Shown piece by piece: positions 20,490 to 31,800 of a stretch of DNA of 64,000 nucleotides. This DNA comes from Colias croceus. Lineage: Eukaryota; Arthropoda; Insecta; Lepidoptera; Pieridae. Within the stretch, counting starts at the first letter, position 1; each line of letters opens with the position of its first letter. Under the pieces are notes generated by a model that did not search any database, was not told the DNA's origin, and worked only from the letters and a program-made list of their open reading frames with translations. A program made the translations under genes and the position numbers. The DNA lies in contig NC_059548.1 of the NCBI RefSeq assembly GCF_905220415.1, forward strand, positions 4,032,501 to 4,096,500, in the 5' to 3' direction.

Positions 20490-23400
20490 ATGGTGACCGG
20501 TGTAGCTGGTACGCAGGCTAACCCTGCTAGCAATATGAACAGTACTAATACGGTTGAACAGAAGAAGCCGGGAGATAATCGGCGGGTAAGTTAGCAATTT
20601 TTTAATATATTTTTTTATTAACTAGAATTTACTTTGAACTTTTTTGTACGCATAAAAATAATATTATTTGATACATCTTCAGGGTCATGTTACACAGCCT
20701 TCGTAACTTATTACTGTACCAGATTATTTATATTTTATGGCTAAGTATGTATTATGTAAACCAAGTGTAGGTAAACTTAATAAATGTATGGATTGTAAAG
20801 GAAGTATTATCATCCCATATAAAAATTGCTGAAACCATTATCTTTACGGTCTATATTTTTATTTCTTACTAGGTAGGTATTAAATTTTTATGTTTTATAA
20901 AATAAAAAAAATTATTAAGGATATGTTAGGTACCTACTTAGGTACCTACTTAGATACTGTATACTTTGTTATTCTTAGTTGTCTGATTTTTACAATTTAT
21001 ACCATCATTGTGTTTGTGTATTAATTAGGTATATTATGTAGGTACTTTCATATTATGAGTAGATCTATCAATAGAGAAACCTTCCGAGTTCCGACAAGTG
21101 ATGAATATTCATTGACATTTGCGTCAACGGCGGTGATTATTATATGCCGTGCAGCTTATTAGTGTTATTATATGCACGACTGTCGGCTCATTCAGATGAA
21201 GCTATTACGTTTATATCCACCACCCGTCGTCATTCAACAATATAGTAATCAGTGATCGTTTTGTAACTAAATACTTTCGGTACCTAAGTAGGTGCCTGGC
21301 TGCCTGCAATGTCAATGGCGGATACTAGAGAATTTCGCAATAATTCACAACACAATTTGAGAATAAATAATATACCTACCTACGAATAAAAAAATATTAT
21401 TCGTAGGACTTGTGTGTTTTAAAAGCTACATTAGTAGGCTAGTTATAGGTTGTAGCGAACATTATTATTAAATTATAGAGTACATAGGTAGTAAATATTG
21501 CTATCTATGATTTAATTTTTATTCAACAAATTAGACTGATAAACAGATAGGTAAGTGTAGGTCGGAATTTTACCCAGGAATACTCAATATAGGTATAATA
21601 CCCTAGTTTTACCAATAAGTTTTGGTGGTAAATTTATTGGTAAAACTAGTCTATGACGATTCATATGCTTCTAGAAGTCGAATTTAACACATAATAATTA
21701 TGTATGTGAGTTTAAAGTTTAATGAGTAGGCATCTATTTATTGTGTATCTTTAGTAGTGCAATTCAATTCTTTTTTTTCTCCTAAGTTAGGTACCTACCT
21801 AATTTAATTAATTATTATTTTGCTACATCTAATGCGTATATAAGTAGGTAGGTAACTATTTATTAAGTATTAATTAATATGTATTCATAAGCATCAAAGC
21901 AAGGCGTGTTTCTTTATCAAGACCAACACAAAACGAGCTACTGATTAAATACAAAATCGTGGAACGTGTCTAGTGTTTTTTACACAAAGAAACATTTCCA
22001 ACTCACGAGGAAACGTGACGTTACATCTTCGCATCGACTTGCAAACCACGCGCGTGTTGCAATGTTAATAAGTACCTACTTATGGTAAACTAAAACTACT
22101 GATAGTAATTATGTTCATAACTCATAACGCACCTATTTTAATAATTTCGATTGTACAAATAGGTACTAAAAAAAAAGAAAATTTAGTTTCGAGAAGATAA
22201 ATGAATTCTATTTTATTTTTAAGTTGCGGTCATCCTCAACTCTTATGATTATTAAAAAAGTGTGTATGGGCCTAATTAATTGAGCTATATCCGTTGCAAA
22301 CTAAATAAGTGTTAGCCTCATTACGAGGAGCGACCGGCTAATTCCTCTAATTTATTCGTATATTCCGGTTACATGTTGCAAGAAATAGATGCAATTTGTT
22401 CAATTGCCAGAACCAAGATATTTAGATATTCCGTGAAAATTTATTTTTGCAATTCAATTACAACTCAAATTACACTTGTAGCCCATTATTAATGAAGGAG
22501 TCATTAAAAAAGGGAAAGATTGCAGTTTGTTATGAAAATGACGTTGGACGACAGCAAATTTCATAATGTAGGGCCAATAGAATGATTTCACTTCGCTGGC
22601 AGCCCTGTAGCGCCAGACGGTCATGAGTCACAACGTGGGCGGCGAGTGGGCACCCGTGGGCTAATTGTCGTGGGAACGTGATGCTCGCCCACCGTACCGA
22701 CTTGTGGACATTGAATTACGTGTGGTCGATTAGAATGGTAGTGGATAGCTTGATATCGTGGGACATACAGGAGCGTTTGATAGGGTTGTCACATTTCAAG
22801 ACTCTGTTCGTTGCTTACAAAGATGAAAGATTAGAAATGTACATACCATACTGTGTACATACGACATTACGCCATGCATGCTTACGTGCGTAATTCGCAA
22901 TACTTATCATTTTATTTTTTTAATTATTGAAAAATGCCATAATGGTATTTAAATTAATAAAATTAGAATCTAAAGAAAATATAGTATGCAATTACTTATG
23001 TTAAAAAATAAAAGATACAATATGTATGGGATTTATTCAAGTTTCATTTTTTATTATTTGTATTAACGATATTTACAGTTCACTTTCTATTCATTTTAAT
23101 ATAATGGATTGGAGATACTCAATGTTTGAGCGCTACATCCAAAAGAAATATAAAAAGTTAACATACAATTTTGATAAATACACCCCTGAATAAATGTATG
23201 GTAGGCGAGTGATGCATCACGCGATAAACATCGTCGGAGATAAGCGCAGCGTGCGACTTGCGCCTACACAGCCTCCCGCCCGCCCACTGCACTCGACGCT
23301 AATTCACACAATTAGCAGTTAGCACGCATTGCTTTAGTACTGCGGTTGATATTCATGAATTAGATATTTTATAAATATCGTGTGCGTTTTATTTTTTGGA

Positions 23401-26400
23401 TAATAATGATATGAAGAAATACCGCGCGTGCCATGTAGATAAATGTATGGTTTAGCACAATAATGAAATTGAAGTAGGTATAAGATCTTTTTGGGTGTCT
23501 ATGCGTACCGGTATTGATGTATGTTTTTCTATGTACAAGTTTTCTATGTTCATAGGTGAATTAACGGATGATTTATTTTTAGTAAGTCAGCGTATTTTCC
23601 AAATGCGAATCATAGGGAGTCGTGTCCCGGCTGTGATGGGTTCAAATTTGTGAAATAGCGTTCATTCATAATATGAATCACATGCAATTCCTGTTTATAT
23701 TCTATCACATTAAATATGAATGTTAGCCATTAGCGCGCGTTAGTGCGGATCACAAGCGTGCCGGAAGCGTCTGCGCCCACGCATTGGCACGCGCCCCGCT
23801 GCATGCTTCGCTATTCGACAAGCGTGCCAAATGCCCAGTGGGTAAAGCGAGCCATGGACTAATAGCGCCGGCACAGATAATAATATACAAGTTAAACCTG
23901 GGTGGTCACTGACAAGCGATAACGCAAATATAAAAACTATTTTTATTTTATAGGTGTGCGTGTGACGTACTTGCACATATTTATTGTTCGAGATTTGATA
24001 ATAATAGTGTTTAAAAATAAATTTCTTCGAGTTTTACTGATAACTAACCGCGGCTAACTTACTGTTTTCGTTTTTTTATCCAATTTAAAAAAATACTGTT
24101 TCATTTACAATAGCAATTTGCACACTGTGTAAGTACATACTTTTGCCACCAATTTTGATTCTTGGAATAGGTTTATAACTTTATACGTTTGTTGTTCATG
24201 GACACTTCCCAGTTCCGATAAATTAAAAAAAATATAACGTAATACCATAGTACTTAACAAATTATATACATTATTTCTATTCTTTTACGCATAATAACAT
24301 AACAGAATCTGATGATTTTTTTTAAAGGTTGCATTTCCAAATTGTTTGACATTATCTACAGAATATAAGTGTCTAGAGATAGGTGTAGATAAATAAAATA
24401 CAGCGGATGTATAAAGTGCATGCTGCATACCTTACAACTGGGTAAGTGCCAGCTCGCAAAATAGCTAGTTGAAAGTGACCCCTGTAATAGTTTTCAGATC
24501 CAATTAATTGCGTGAACATTCCTATTGAAACCTCTTATTGTAATGTGATGTATAAAATATTGTTGTTGTAGAGTAATTTAGTATATTTATATGCCGTTCA
24601 GGATTTTGAAGATGCGGTATGTACAAATAGTTAAATACAACAAATTTGTAAATGTACTCAAAGAATTCTTACGGATTTATTGAAGTTCACAATTTATTAA
24701 TATAATAAGTTCGTCAAAAAGCTTTTTCCACATAAACTATTGTCTCTGAAACAGCTAGGTTATTAGAAGTAACTATTAAATCTCACTAAACTTTTCTAAC
24801 ATCACACATAAACATCATTTTTTAAACATCGAATACTACCTGTAGCAATGTTTTTTTTCTATAAAACAATACGGTACCCTAAAACATATTCCGTCACACA
24901 CGTGCGCGACACGGCGCCGTCTAATTCCGTGTCGGTGACTCGCCAAATCGTTACGTAAACTACAGTCTGCTAAACACTATTGATTGGCACTAAAAATAGT
25001 ACAAGATATAATGGCTTTATTTCCTTTCATACAGCCCTTTGAACTCTAATCTTGAAAACTAATTAGCATTGTTAGCCATTACTTTTGTAATTACTAATTC
25101 GCCTTACTACAACCCAAATCTGCAATCACTTAATCCATTTTTCAGGTTTCTATAATATATTTCCTTATTAGATACATTGAAACTTTCGAGTTAAAAAGTT
25201 CTTAGACTCTTGTCTCTGTTTTTTTCCTTTATTCTGCATTTGTAATAAAAATTAATTTATATTTATTAAATGAAACGACCATAGCTAATCTACCTAACAA
25301 GCTCCGATAAGGTATTCCATATTTATATACCGTGAGATATAAGATGACACGCGTCTTGCAGCCACGTGCCGCCCGAGGCGTGTGCAAGGGCGATAGAAAT
25401 TTATCTTGTACATCGTAATTATATACAGGACTTACGTAATAAAAGCTGAAGTTGAAAATGTTTTAATAATAAAGTAAATATTGCCTGGAAGAAATCACTT
25501 ATAAGTGATAAGGCTATCTGTGCTATGTGTTCTTTTAGTATAAGTTTTCTTTTTGTAATTTTTGTTGGCAGTACAATAAAGAATTTAAATAAATAAAAAT
25601 AAATAAATATCGTTCTATAATTATTAATCAATCTACTTTTTAAGCCAAACAAGCAAGCTTATCTATTTTTGTTAGTCGTAGTAAGCAATTGTTATTTACT
25701 TTTTAACAATTTTTGCTCTCCGCTGTTTTAATAAATTGCAGATATAATATAGAAAATGCTCGTTGGATAATCGGAGCATTGTACTTTTTAATCATTAATA
25801 TTTACCAAGAATATTGTTAAATATATTTTGACTTAAACGTTTATTGTATTCAAAATTTGCATTGTTCTGTCAAGGTATATGCAGATCGCAGCATCAATGG
25901 TGACATTGAGCTTACATGAAATAAACACGATGTTATCGTCTTAAATAGGATATTTACTTAAATAAGACTTTATTAAATTGCTTATAACATGGGAGCGAAA
26001 TCCGAGAACAGCTCACATCGAATGAATTCAGCTTGTTGTTTATAGTGAACAAAGGAGACGTTATTTAGTTATTGAACTTTAAAAATCGGCATGCTTCAGA
26101 AACGAAAACTAGAGGCCAATAAAACACTTTCACTATAATTGCGTTTATTGCCTGGTCACTGAAGCATGGTCCTTCGATGCGGATAAGTCACGTGTCTCGC
26201 GTAACCCGGCGTCACGTCCCGAGCTAATCGCGGCCTTCACCTTGCACGCCGCACGCGCCATAGCCCATAGATATCCATTTTAATGTCTTTTAGGGTTGTT
26301 TGGATTTGTGATAAGAGACTAGTCTTCTTGAGCTTGATGCCATACTTTACGTAATACGTAGATGATAGCTATTAGCTTTTCATTAATGTTCATGAAACAT

Positions 26401-27673
26401 TCCCACTATTATTATATTACCTATATTAAAATTGCTTCCAAGATAAATAAATTGTTTCTAAATCACGACGTGACTAGATGATTCTGAACCAATGCAAATT
26501 GAATGACTTGCTTTCAATATCACATATAATTTATTACATGCACAATTGCTGCACTGAACCTTATAAACTAACGTCTTTTATCTTTTGTTCCAGAGCAACA
26601 AGCCGATAATGGAAAAGAGGCGTCGAGCTCGCATCAATAATTGTCTGAACGAGCTCAAGGCGTTGATCCTCGACGCAATGAAAAAAGACGTAAGCATTTC
26701 ATCTTGTCTCATAAAGAGCTCTTTGCTTTAGACATATTACTCTTAATGGTTTATGCAATTTAAAATTATTGTAGCGTACTTACAATTTACTAATTCTTGT
26801 TGCAGCCGGCGAGGCATTCGAAGCTTGAAAAGGCCGACATTCTAGAAATGACGGTGAAGCATTTAGAGGGCTTGCGTTCTGAGGGGGCGGGATCGCCTGA
26901 TAGATTTAGAGCGGGCTACAGGCACTGTCTGTCAGAAGTTGCGAAATTCCCGGGACTGGAAGCTGGTTTGAAGAGGCGCTTAGTGCGACACTTAGAAGGA
27001 TGTGTGAGCACTCCTGGGAGTAGACCAGCCGGGGCACCGACACCGCCGTCCGATGCGGAGGACGTTGTGACTCCTCCACAACATTCGGCCATCTTTATAT
27101 CAGGTAATTTAAATTAGATTTTCGAACAAATAACAAATAGTGTATATATAATAAAACGATAAAGATTTCTGAAGGATTAAAACCTACACGATTAGAAAAA
27201 CATTGCAATATTTTCATAGTGTTTTCTAAAGAATTTATTTAACATGCAAATATGTTTGCATAACACAGTTATTGCAAGTATCTACCTACATATTATTATA
27301 ATTGATGATTGTACATATATTCATTATTCATCACATATCCACACGATGGAGATTTATGACACAATCATAATATTAGCTTTTTATTGTTCCAGCTGGATCC
27401 GGGTCTGGTGTTCGTTTGGTACCAACTCGTTTATCGAATGGGGATATTGCTTTAGTTCTACCAGCTGGTATGAGCGCCAGTACGTTAGGACCAGTCCCCA
27501 CTCTGGTGCCACTTTCTCCCCGGGATGCAACATCGTCTGCGTCATCTGAGCCCCGCTGCTTTTCTCCCGCGAGCTCCGGGTGGGACTCCCCCCCACCGCC
27601 GACCGACGAACCTTCCCCCCTTGCCCTGGTAACTCGGAGACCACCAGAAGAAAAACCATGGCGGCCCTGGTGA
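20490..27673 (+). CDS. h: Hairy, bHLH-Orange transcriptional repressor (HES family)
   Basis: Four coding exons: 20490-20585, 26594-26689, 26806-27103 and 27393-27673, joined in phases 0, 0 and 1, giving 256 residues. The protein starts MVTGV as Drosophila Hairy does. Basic region and helix-loop-helix cover about residues 31-87 (SNKPIMEKRRRARINNCL, with the family Pro in the basic region, then HSKLEKADILEMTVKHL). The Orange domain covers about 97-130. Exon 4 has VPTRLSNGDIALVLP, like the Hairy IPTKLPNGSIALVLP block. PLALV at 239-243 corresponds to the CtBP-binding PLSLV, and the C-terminus is WRPW, the Groucho-binding tetrapeptide. It is a nuclear repressor binding CACGCG-type sites in segmentation and neurogenesis. 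It is shorter than the fly protein, which has long Gln/Ala runs. The start is fixed by the MVTGV match and an upstream initiator. Confidence 0.96.
21379..21407. repeat. hairpin, 11-bp perfect arms
   Basis: CCTACGAATAA at 21379-21389 and TTATTCGTAGG at 21397-21407, seven-base loop. In hairy intron 1; role unknown. Confidence 0.5.
21603..21649. repeat. hairpin, 16-bp perfect arms
   Basis: CTAGTTTTACCAATAA at 21603-21618 and its exact reverse complement at 21634-21649, separated by 15 bases. It lies in hairy intron 1, so the transcript could fold here. The stem is shorter than a usual pre-miRNA; a foldback MITE remnant is the simpler reading. Confidence 0.6.
22669..22676 (+). promoter_or_regulatory. 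Su(H)/CSL consensus site in hairy intron 1
   Basis: CGTGGGAA matches YGTGRGAA exactly. It sits in a GC-richer intronic block. Su(H) is the nuclear partner of Notch, and many HES genes are Notch targets; whether hairy responds here is inference. One 8-bp match alone is weak evidence. Confidence 0.4.
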
Positions 27674-27704
27674 CGCACCTGCCTTCCATTCCTTTGCCTG
27701 AAAA

Positions 27705-27712
27705 CTGTGATA
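27705..27712 (+). promoter_or_regulatory. K box in hairy 3' UTR
   Basis: CTGTGATA, the full cUGUGAUa K-box form, complementary to the seed of the miR-2/miR-13 family. A second TGTGAT is at 27810-27815. Confidence 0.55.
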
Positions 27713-27890
27713 AATAGTTTAATGTAGATTTATATTTGGTTTGAGTGATAGTACATTAAAGTTCCTAATACATCGTTTTGTGAATTGTGGTCAGTACAAT
27801 AGATAAGTTTGTGATTGAATGAATAAATAGGTTATGATTCTATACCTAGTTTTGTGTGTATGTATGTTTTGCCATTTAGTTTAGTGTTAG

Positions 27891-27897
27891 GTCTTCC
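27891..27897 (+). promoter_or_regulatory. GY box 1 (miR-7 seed match) in hairy 3' UTR
   Basis: GTCTTCC, complementary to miR-7 nucleotides 2-8. Confidence 0.55.
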
Positions 27898-28188
27898 TTA
27901 AGAATAAGTTAAGTGATTGTAAATTTTCGTGAATGACATCTGAGGCAGTATTTCATATAGAGGGACGATATGTCCAATATATTAAAAGAAATATATTTTA
28001 TGTTAATAAAGCACTAAGTGCCATATAGATGAAGCTATTATAGCACGCGTTCTTTGATTAAAAAAATAATCAACAAATTTACTGCACAGTGCAGTGTTAT
28101 TTTGTATAAATTATATAAAATTATTTAGTTTTCACAATATACCTAATTAAAGAATTCTGTGTGCCTTATGAATACAGCAAAGTCGTAT

Positions 28189-28197
28189 AGTCTTCCA
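28189..28197 (+). promoter_or_regulatory. GY box 2 (extended miR-7 match) in hairy 3' UTR
   Basis: AGTCTTCCA pairs with miR-7 nucleotides 1-9, the strongest of three GTCTTCC sites in this UTR. Drosophila hairy is an established miR-7 target through its 3' UTR. Confidence 0.65.
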
Positions 28198-28410
28198 TTC
28201 GTTAATATGTAAGATAGATTATTATCTGCATCTGACGATAGTTATTGAGTAATCTATTTTAATTAACATAGTTATAAAGCTATAATTATATAGTGCTTCG
28301 TATATTCAATTAAATGTTTATTACATAGCAAAATAGTTAAGAAATCTTGGATAAATATGCTACAAATAACTTACTTTCATTGTTCAGTTTGTTACCAATA
28401 TACAGTCTCT

Positions 28411-28417
28411 GTCTTCC
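28411..28417 (+). promoter_or_regulatory. GY box 3 (miR-7 seed match) in hairy 3' UTR
   Basis: GTCTTCC, third copy. Confidence 0.55.
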
Positions 28418-28717
28418 TTTATAAGTTACCTTTATGGACAGTAATTGTATGCAATATAATAATTAATAAGTACATTATATTTATTTGATAGTGTTAAATG
28501 CTGTATTCATTTATAGTAAATGTAAATAAGCCAGTTTCGTTCATCACTAATTTAAGTGTTACTGAGTAAATGACGTGATGTAATTAAAGAAAATTATCTT
28601 TGTAGTTTATATTATAAACAGAGAAACAAACTGTAAATATTTAAGTTAAAGTGATACTATGATAAGCATAATTTAAGTTCATGTGAAGTACCTAAAAGAC
28701 AGTAAGCGATAATGTGG

Positions 28718-28723
28718 AATAAA
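28718..28723 (+). terminator. distal polyadenylation signal of hairy
   Basis: AATAAA 45 bases after the last notable UTR motif cluster, followed by an A run at 28730-28738. Confidence 0.5.
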
Positions 28724-28768
28724 TATTTGAAAAAAAAACTACCTGCTTTTTATTTTCAAAGTCATAAA

Positions 28769-28890
28769 GGACTTCAAAAACTGGTTGAGAGATCCCTCCT
28801 CCTAGATCTAAAATGTCTCGGGCCTCGGCGTCTATAGTCGAAAAGAACTTAAAACTGATTGAGAACTCTCTCCACCCAGGTCTCAAATGT
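28769..28890. repeat. diverged tandem duplicate downstream of hairy
   Basis: Two related units about 76 bp apart: GGACTTCAAAAACTGGTTGA... at 28769-28815 and GAACTTAAAACTGATTGAGA... at 28845-28890, both ending near TCTMAAATGT. Low-copy tandem repeat; no coding content. Confidence 0.5.
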
Positions 28891-31800
28891 ACAATATAAT
28901 ATCTTCTACATCTCCTAGTGCAGTGGTCGCAAACACTTATTGAAGTGAAGTGTCCTTCCGTTAAGTACCTACCAAGCAGGATGTTTAATCAAAAATTGCG
29001 AAATACGTGTTTACATAGCATACATTCATACTGCGTGTACCTAATCTATCTAAAATTATTGATAAATTTCGAAAAATTCATAAATAAAGATTGTAGTTTT
29101 AACAGAATTGTATTTCTAGTATGTAGGTAATAAAAATTTAATTATCTTCTCTTATGTAAAAATTTTTTTAAACATACATAAAAAATACATACAGTATTAC
29201 GTATATACGTACCTATAGGTATACCTTATCGAAACTCAAAAAGTACGAGTTACGACATAATATATCTCTTGAATATTATAGAACTCTATAAAATACGCTA
29301 ATGATAAACTTTCTTTTAATTTTACCGCAGGCTTCGATATTAGAGTGCAACTTTTTTCTTTAAGTGATCATAAAGTAACGAAGAGGTACTAACAGCGCAA
29401 ACCCATTTAGATGATTATCTTCCGATATCAGAACTGCGTGTTCAATTCAAAGCCTACATGAATTGAGTGCGCTCATGCACAATGTATGGGTCACGAAATA
29501 GCTTTACATCGTGAGTTACGATCCCTTTTTAAAAATAACTATCTGATATACGTATTCCACGAAAACTGCAAATTAAATGTGGGTGTCGTATAAATGTGCC
29601 GATTTATATTCTAATTTATAGAACCCTTTTGAACGCATTGTTTACTTTGTACCTTTACCGTATTAGTTAACGTTAGATAACGTTAATAGTGAAAACGTGA
29701 AATCCTTATTAGTAGGAAGCATGCTTATGTTTTCAATTTTTCATATTCTGTCTATCACCCTACAACCTACAATGTTATGAATACCTAAAGCTTATTTTAA
29801 AATCTACGTGAACGTATATATCCAGTCGTTTTTTTTTTAATTTCAAATCGCGAAAAGAGAATTCACAAGAGTTATAATCGCTAATAACTAGTTGGGAAAC
29901 ATTAATTATTTAGTATATCTGCCTGCGGAAGGGTTACGGATGTTCGAACATCGAAGGTGGTCGGCTAATTCGTCAATCGACGTTTGATTATGTCCGTTTG
30001 TTTGCACTGTTTCGACACTAATAGCGGGCTATTGGAAGTTATTGCATGGCGGCAGCAATTTGCCACAATCACTGTCCGCGTCGCATAATTATTTTCATGC
30101 AACGATACCACCCTGGTAGCGGGGGCTATTTATTAAACGTAACCTTCAATTTTCGAGAAATAAGCCATCAGTCTTTTAATTGTTGTGGTTCTATTATTAA
30201 ATGTATGAACTGGCATGTATAAAAAAATAAAGAAAAAATACTTGCAGGCTACGCTCTCATCATTTCTTTCACGGTTCACACTTGCTTTTATATTTTTTTA
30301 TTAGTTTATCCACCAATTTTGTTAATTGATAAGTAGGTACTTACTTACATATAGATTATATAGATATTCACCTAGACGTAAATTTTCTCTTAATGTACTT
30401 AATAACAATCAAGGTATAAATTTACCTAAGTATAAGTGCATTCTATTAATTTTAATAAAAATTCGCAAACATACACTTAATTAAGGTTAAATTGCCGTAC
30501 ATAAAAATTCATGAGGTATTGAATCTCGTGTAATGTATACAGTATCGCCCTCTAACGATCGAAGATAATCTGAATGTGATATTTTCGCGAATTTTAGCCG
30601 CATCTGTCGTACCACCCAAGTGGGCTGAAGTCCGCCAACGTTATAATTTCCGAAAACTTGTAATTTACTCTAATAAACGTTCATTTTAACGCTAATTGAG
30701 CGCAAGTTTGGAAGCCAAAAATAAAACCCAAGACGCAATGTTTAAAAGCATTTTCAATGGTAAGCATTTTAAGGTATGACTTTATTACCTATCATTCAAA
30801 CTGAGAAGGTTGGCATCGAGTTGCATATAAATTGAGGTTGTCAAACCGTTCGGCGCTCCTGCCGGTGTGAGTGACGGCTCGTTATTGGAAGGTCGTTGGT
30901 TGCTCGATGTCTTTTTTCTCATTTGTTCGCATCGGTGTGATGGGGGCCAATTAATCAGCGTTATGACGCGTGACACGACGTAATGAGAATGGGAGGATGT
31001 CCTAACAACCCGACTCTATGCTTATTGTCTGTGATGATTCCACTTTTTCATTTTCTACTCGTGCCCTTTTTCTCATCTTTCTGATCTTAATGGTATGGTA
31101 ATTTATATTTTGTACTTTTACACCATTTAAGCGTTTATTGTAATTATTTTAAGTTATTTTAACTTCATTTCACAGCGTCCTTCATAATAATTTAAGTCTT
31201 TTGATGATAATATGCGGAGGTTTATAAATTATAGCTATTGTAGAAAATGTGAAGCTTTTTCAAATAATAACTTAATAAATAAGGGTATTATAATAAGTTA
31301 TTGCTTGTCAATTGCCATAATCTTTCACTTTGCATATCATATAAATCTTTATAGTATCTAGAACGAGTAGAAGTTCCCTAACAGAAACAAACTTTGAATT
31401 TTTAATATATATTAGTCTGCATTAAAATCTTTCGTATACAAACATTGAGTTAATATGTACTATATATACAAACAAATGAAATTGAAGTAATCGGTCTATG
31501 AAGAAGCATTTCACAGACCGACAACTACATAAGCGTGCAACCATGGCGCTCTAAAAAAACTCAAAGTCGTACGTGTTCCGGCCCGTTCGTTGTTTGTATA
31601 GGAACTTAGAATTTAGATAATGTCGCGGTTGCCGAATGCGACGGTCTACCACAAAGGTTGTTTGCTCGAGGATCACGTGTCAACTTGGAAGCCAAAGGGA
31701 TAAAAACTCAACGATCAACCACCCACTAAGGTCCGCACGTGCGCTTAGATCTTTGTGTCTGTTTAACGTAGCTTCTATTATTGAAAGCAGAATTATGTTA

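Larger units (their letters stand above)
20586..26593. other. hairy intron 1 (6.0 kb)
   Basis: Large first intron between the N-terminal exon and the basic-region exon, donor GTAAGT, acceptor TTCCAG. It is AT-rich with less AT-rich, non-repetitive patches near 22600-22690, 23210-23300, 23740-23880, 24890-24960 and 26160-26260, which are candidate intronic enhancers. CACGTG occurs near 24899 and 26189 and CACGCG near 23218. Short frames at 22678-22893 and 23740-23976 are treated as chance. Confidence 0.6.
27674..28740 (+). other. hairy 3' UTR
   Basis: AT-rich trailer with AATAAA at 28005-28010 (proximal) and 28718-28723 (distal, followed within seven bases by a genomic A run). Pumilio-type TGTAAATA occurs at 28521-28528 and 28632-28639. 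Together with the GY and K boxes listed separately, this is a UTR rich in repression signals, as expected for a gene with brief pulses of expression. Confidence 0.65.

Noticed and set aside
27373..27689. Minus-strand and alternate-frame ORFs over hairy exon 4
   Set aside because: They are shadows of the GC-rich, proline/serine-coding exon 4; the plus frame ending WRPW explains the sequence.
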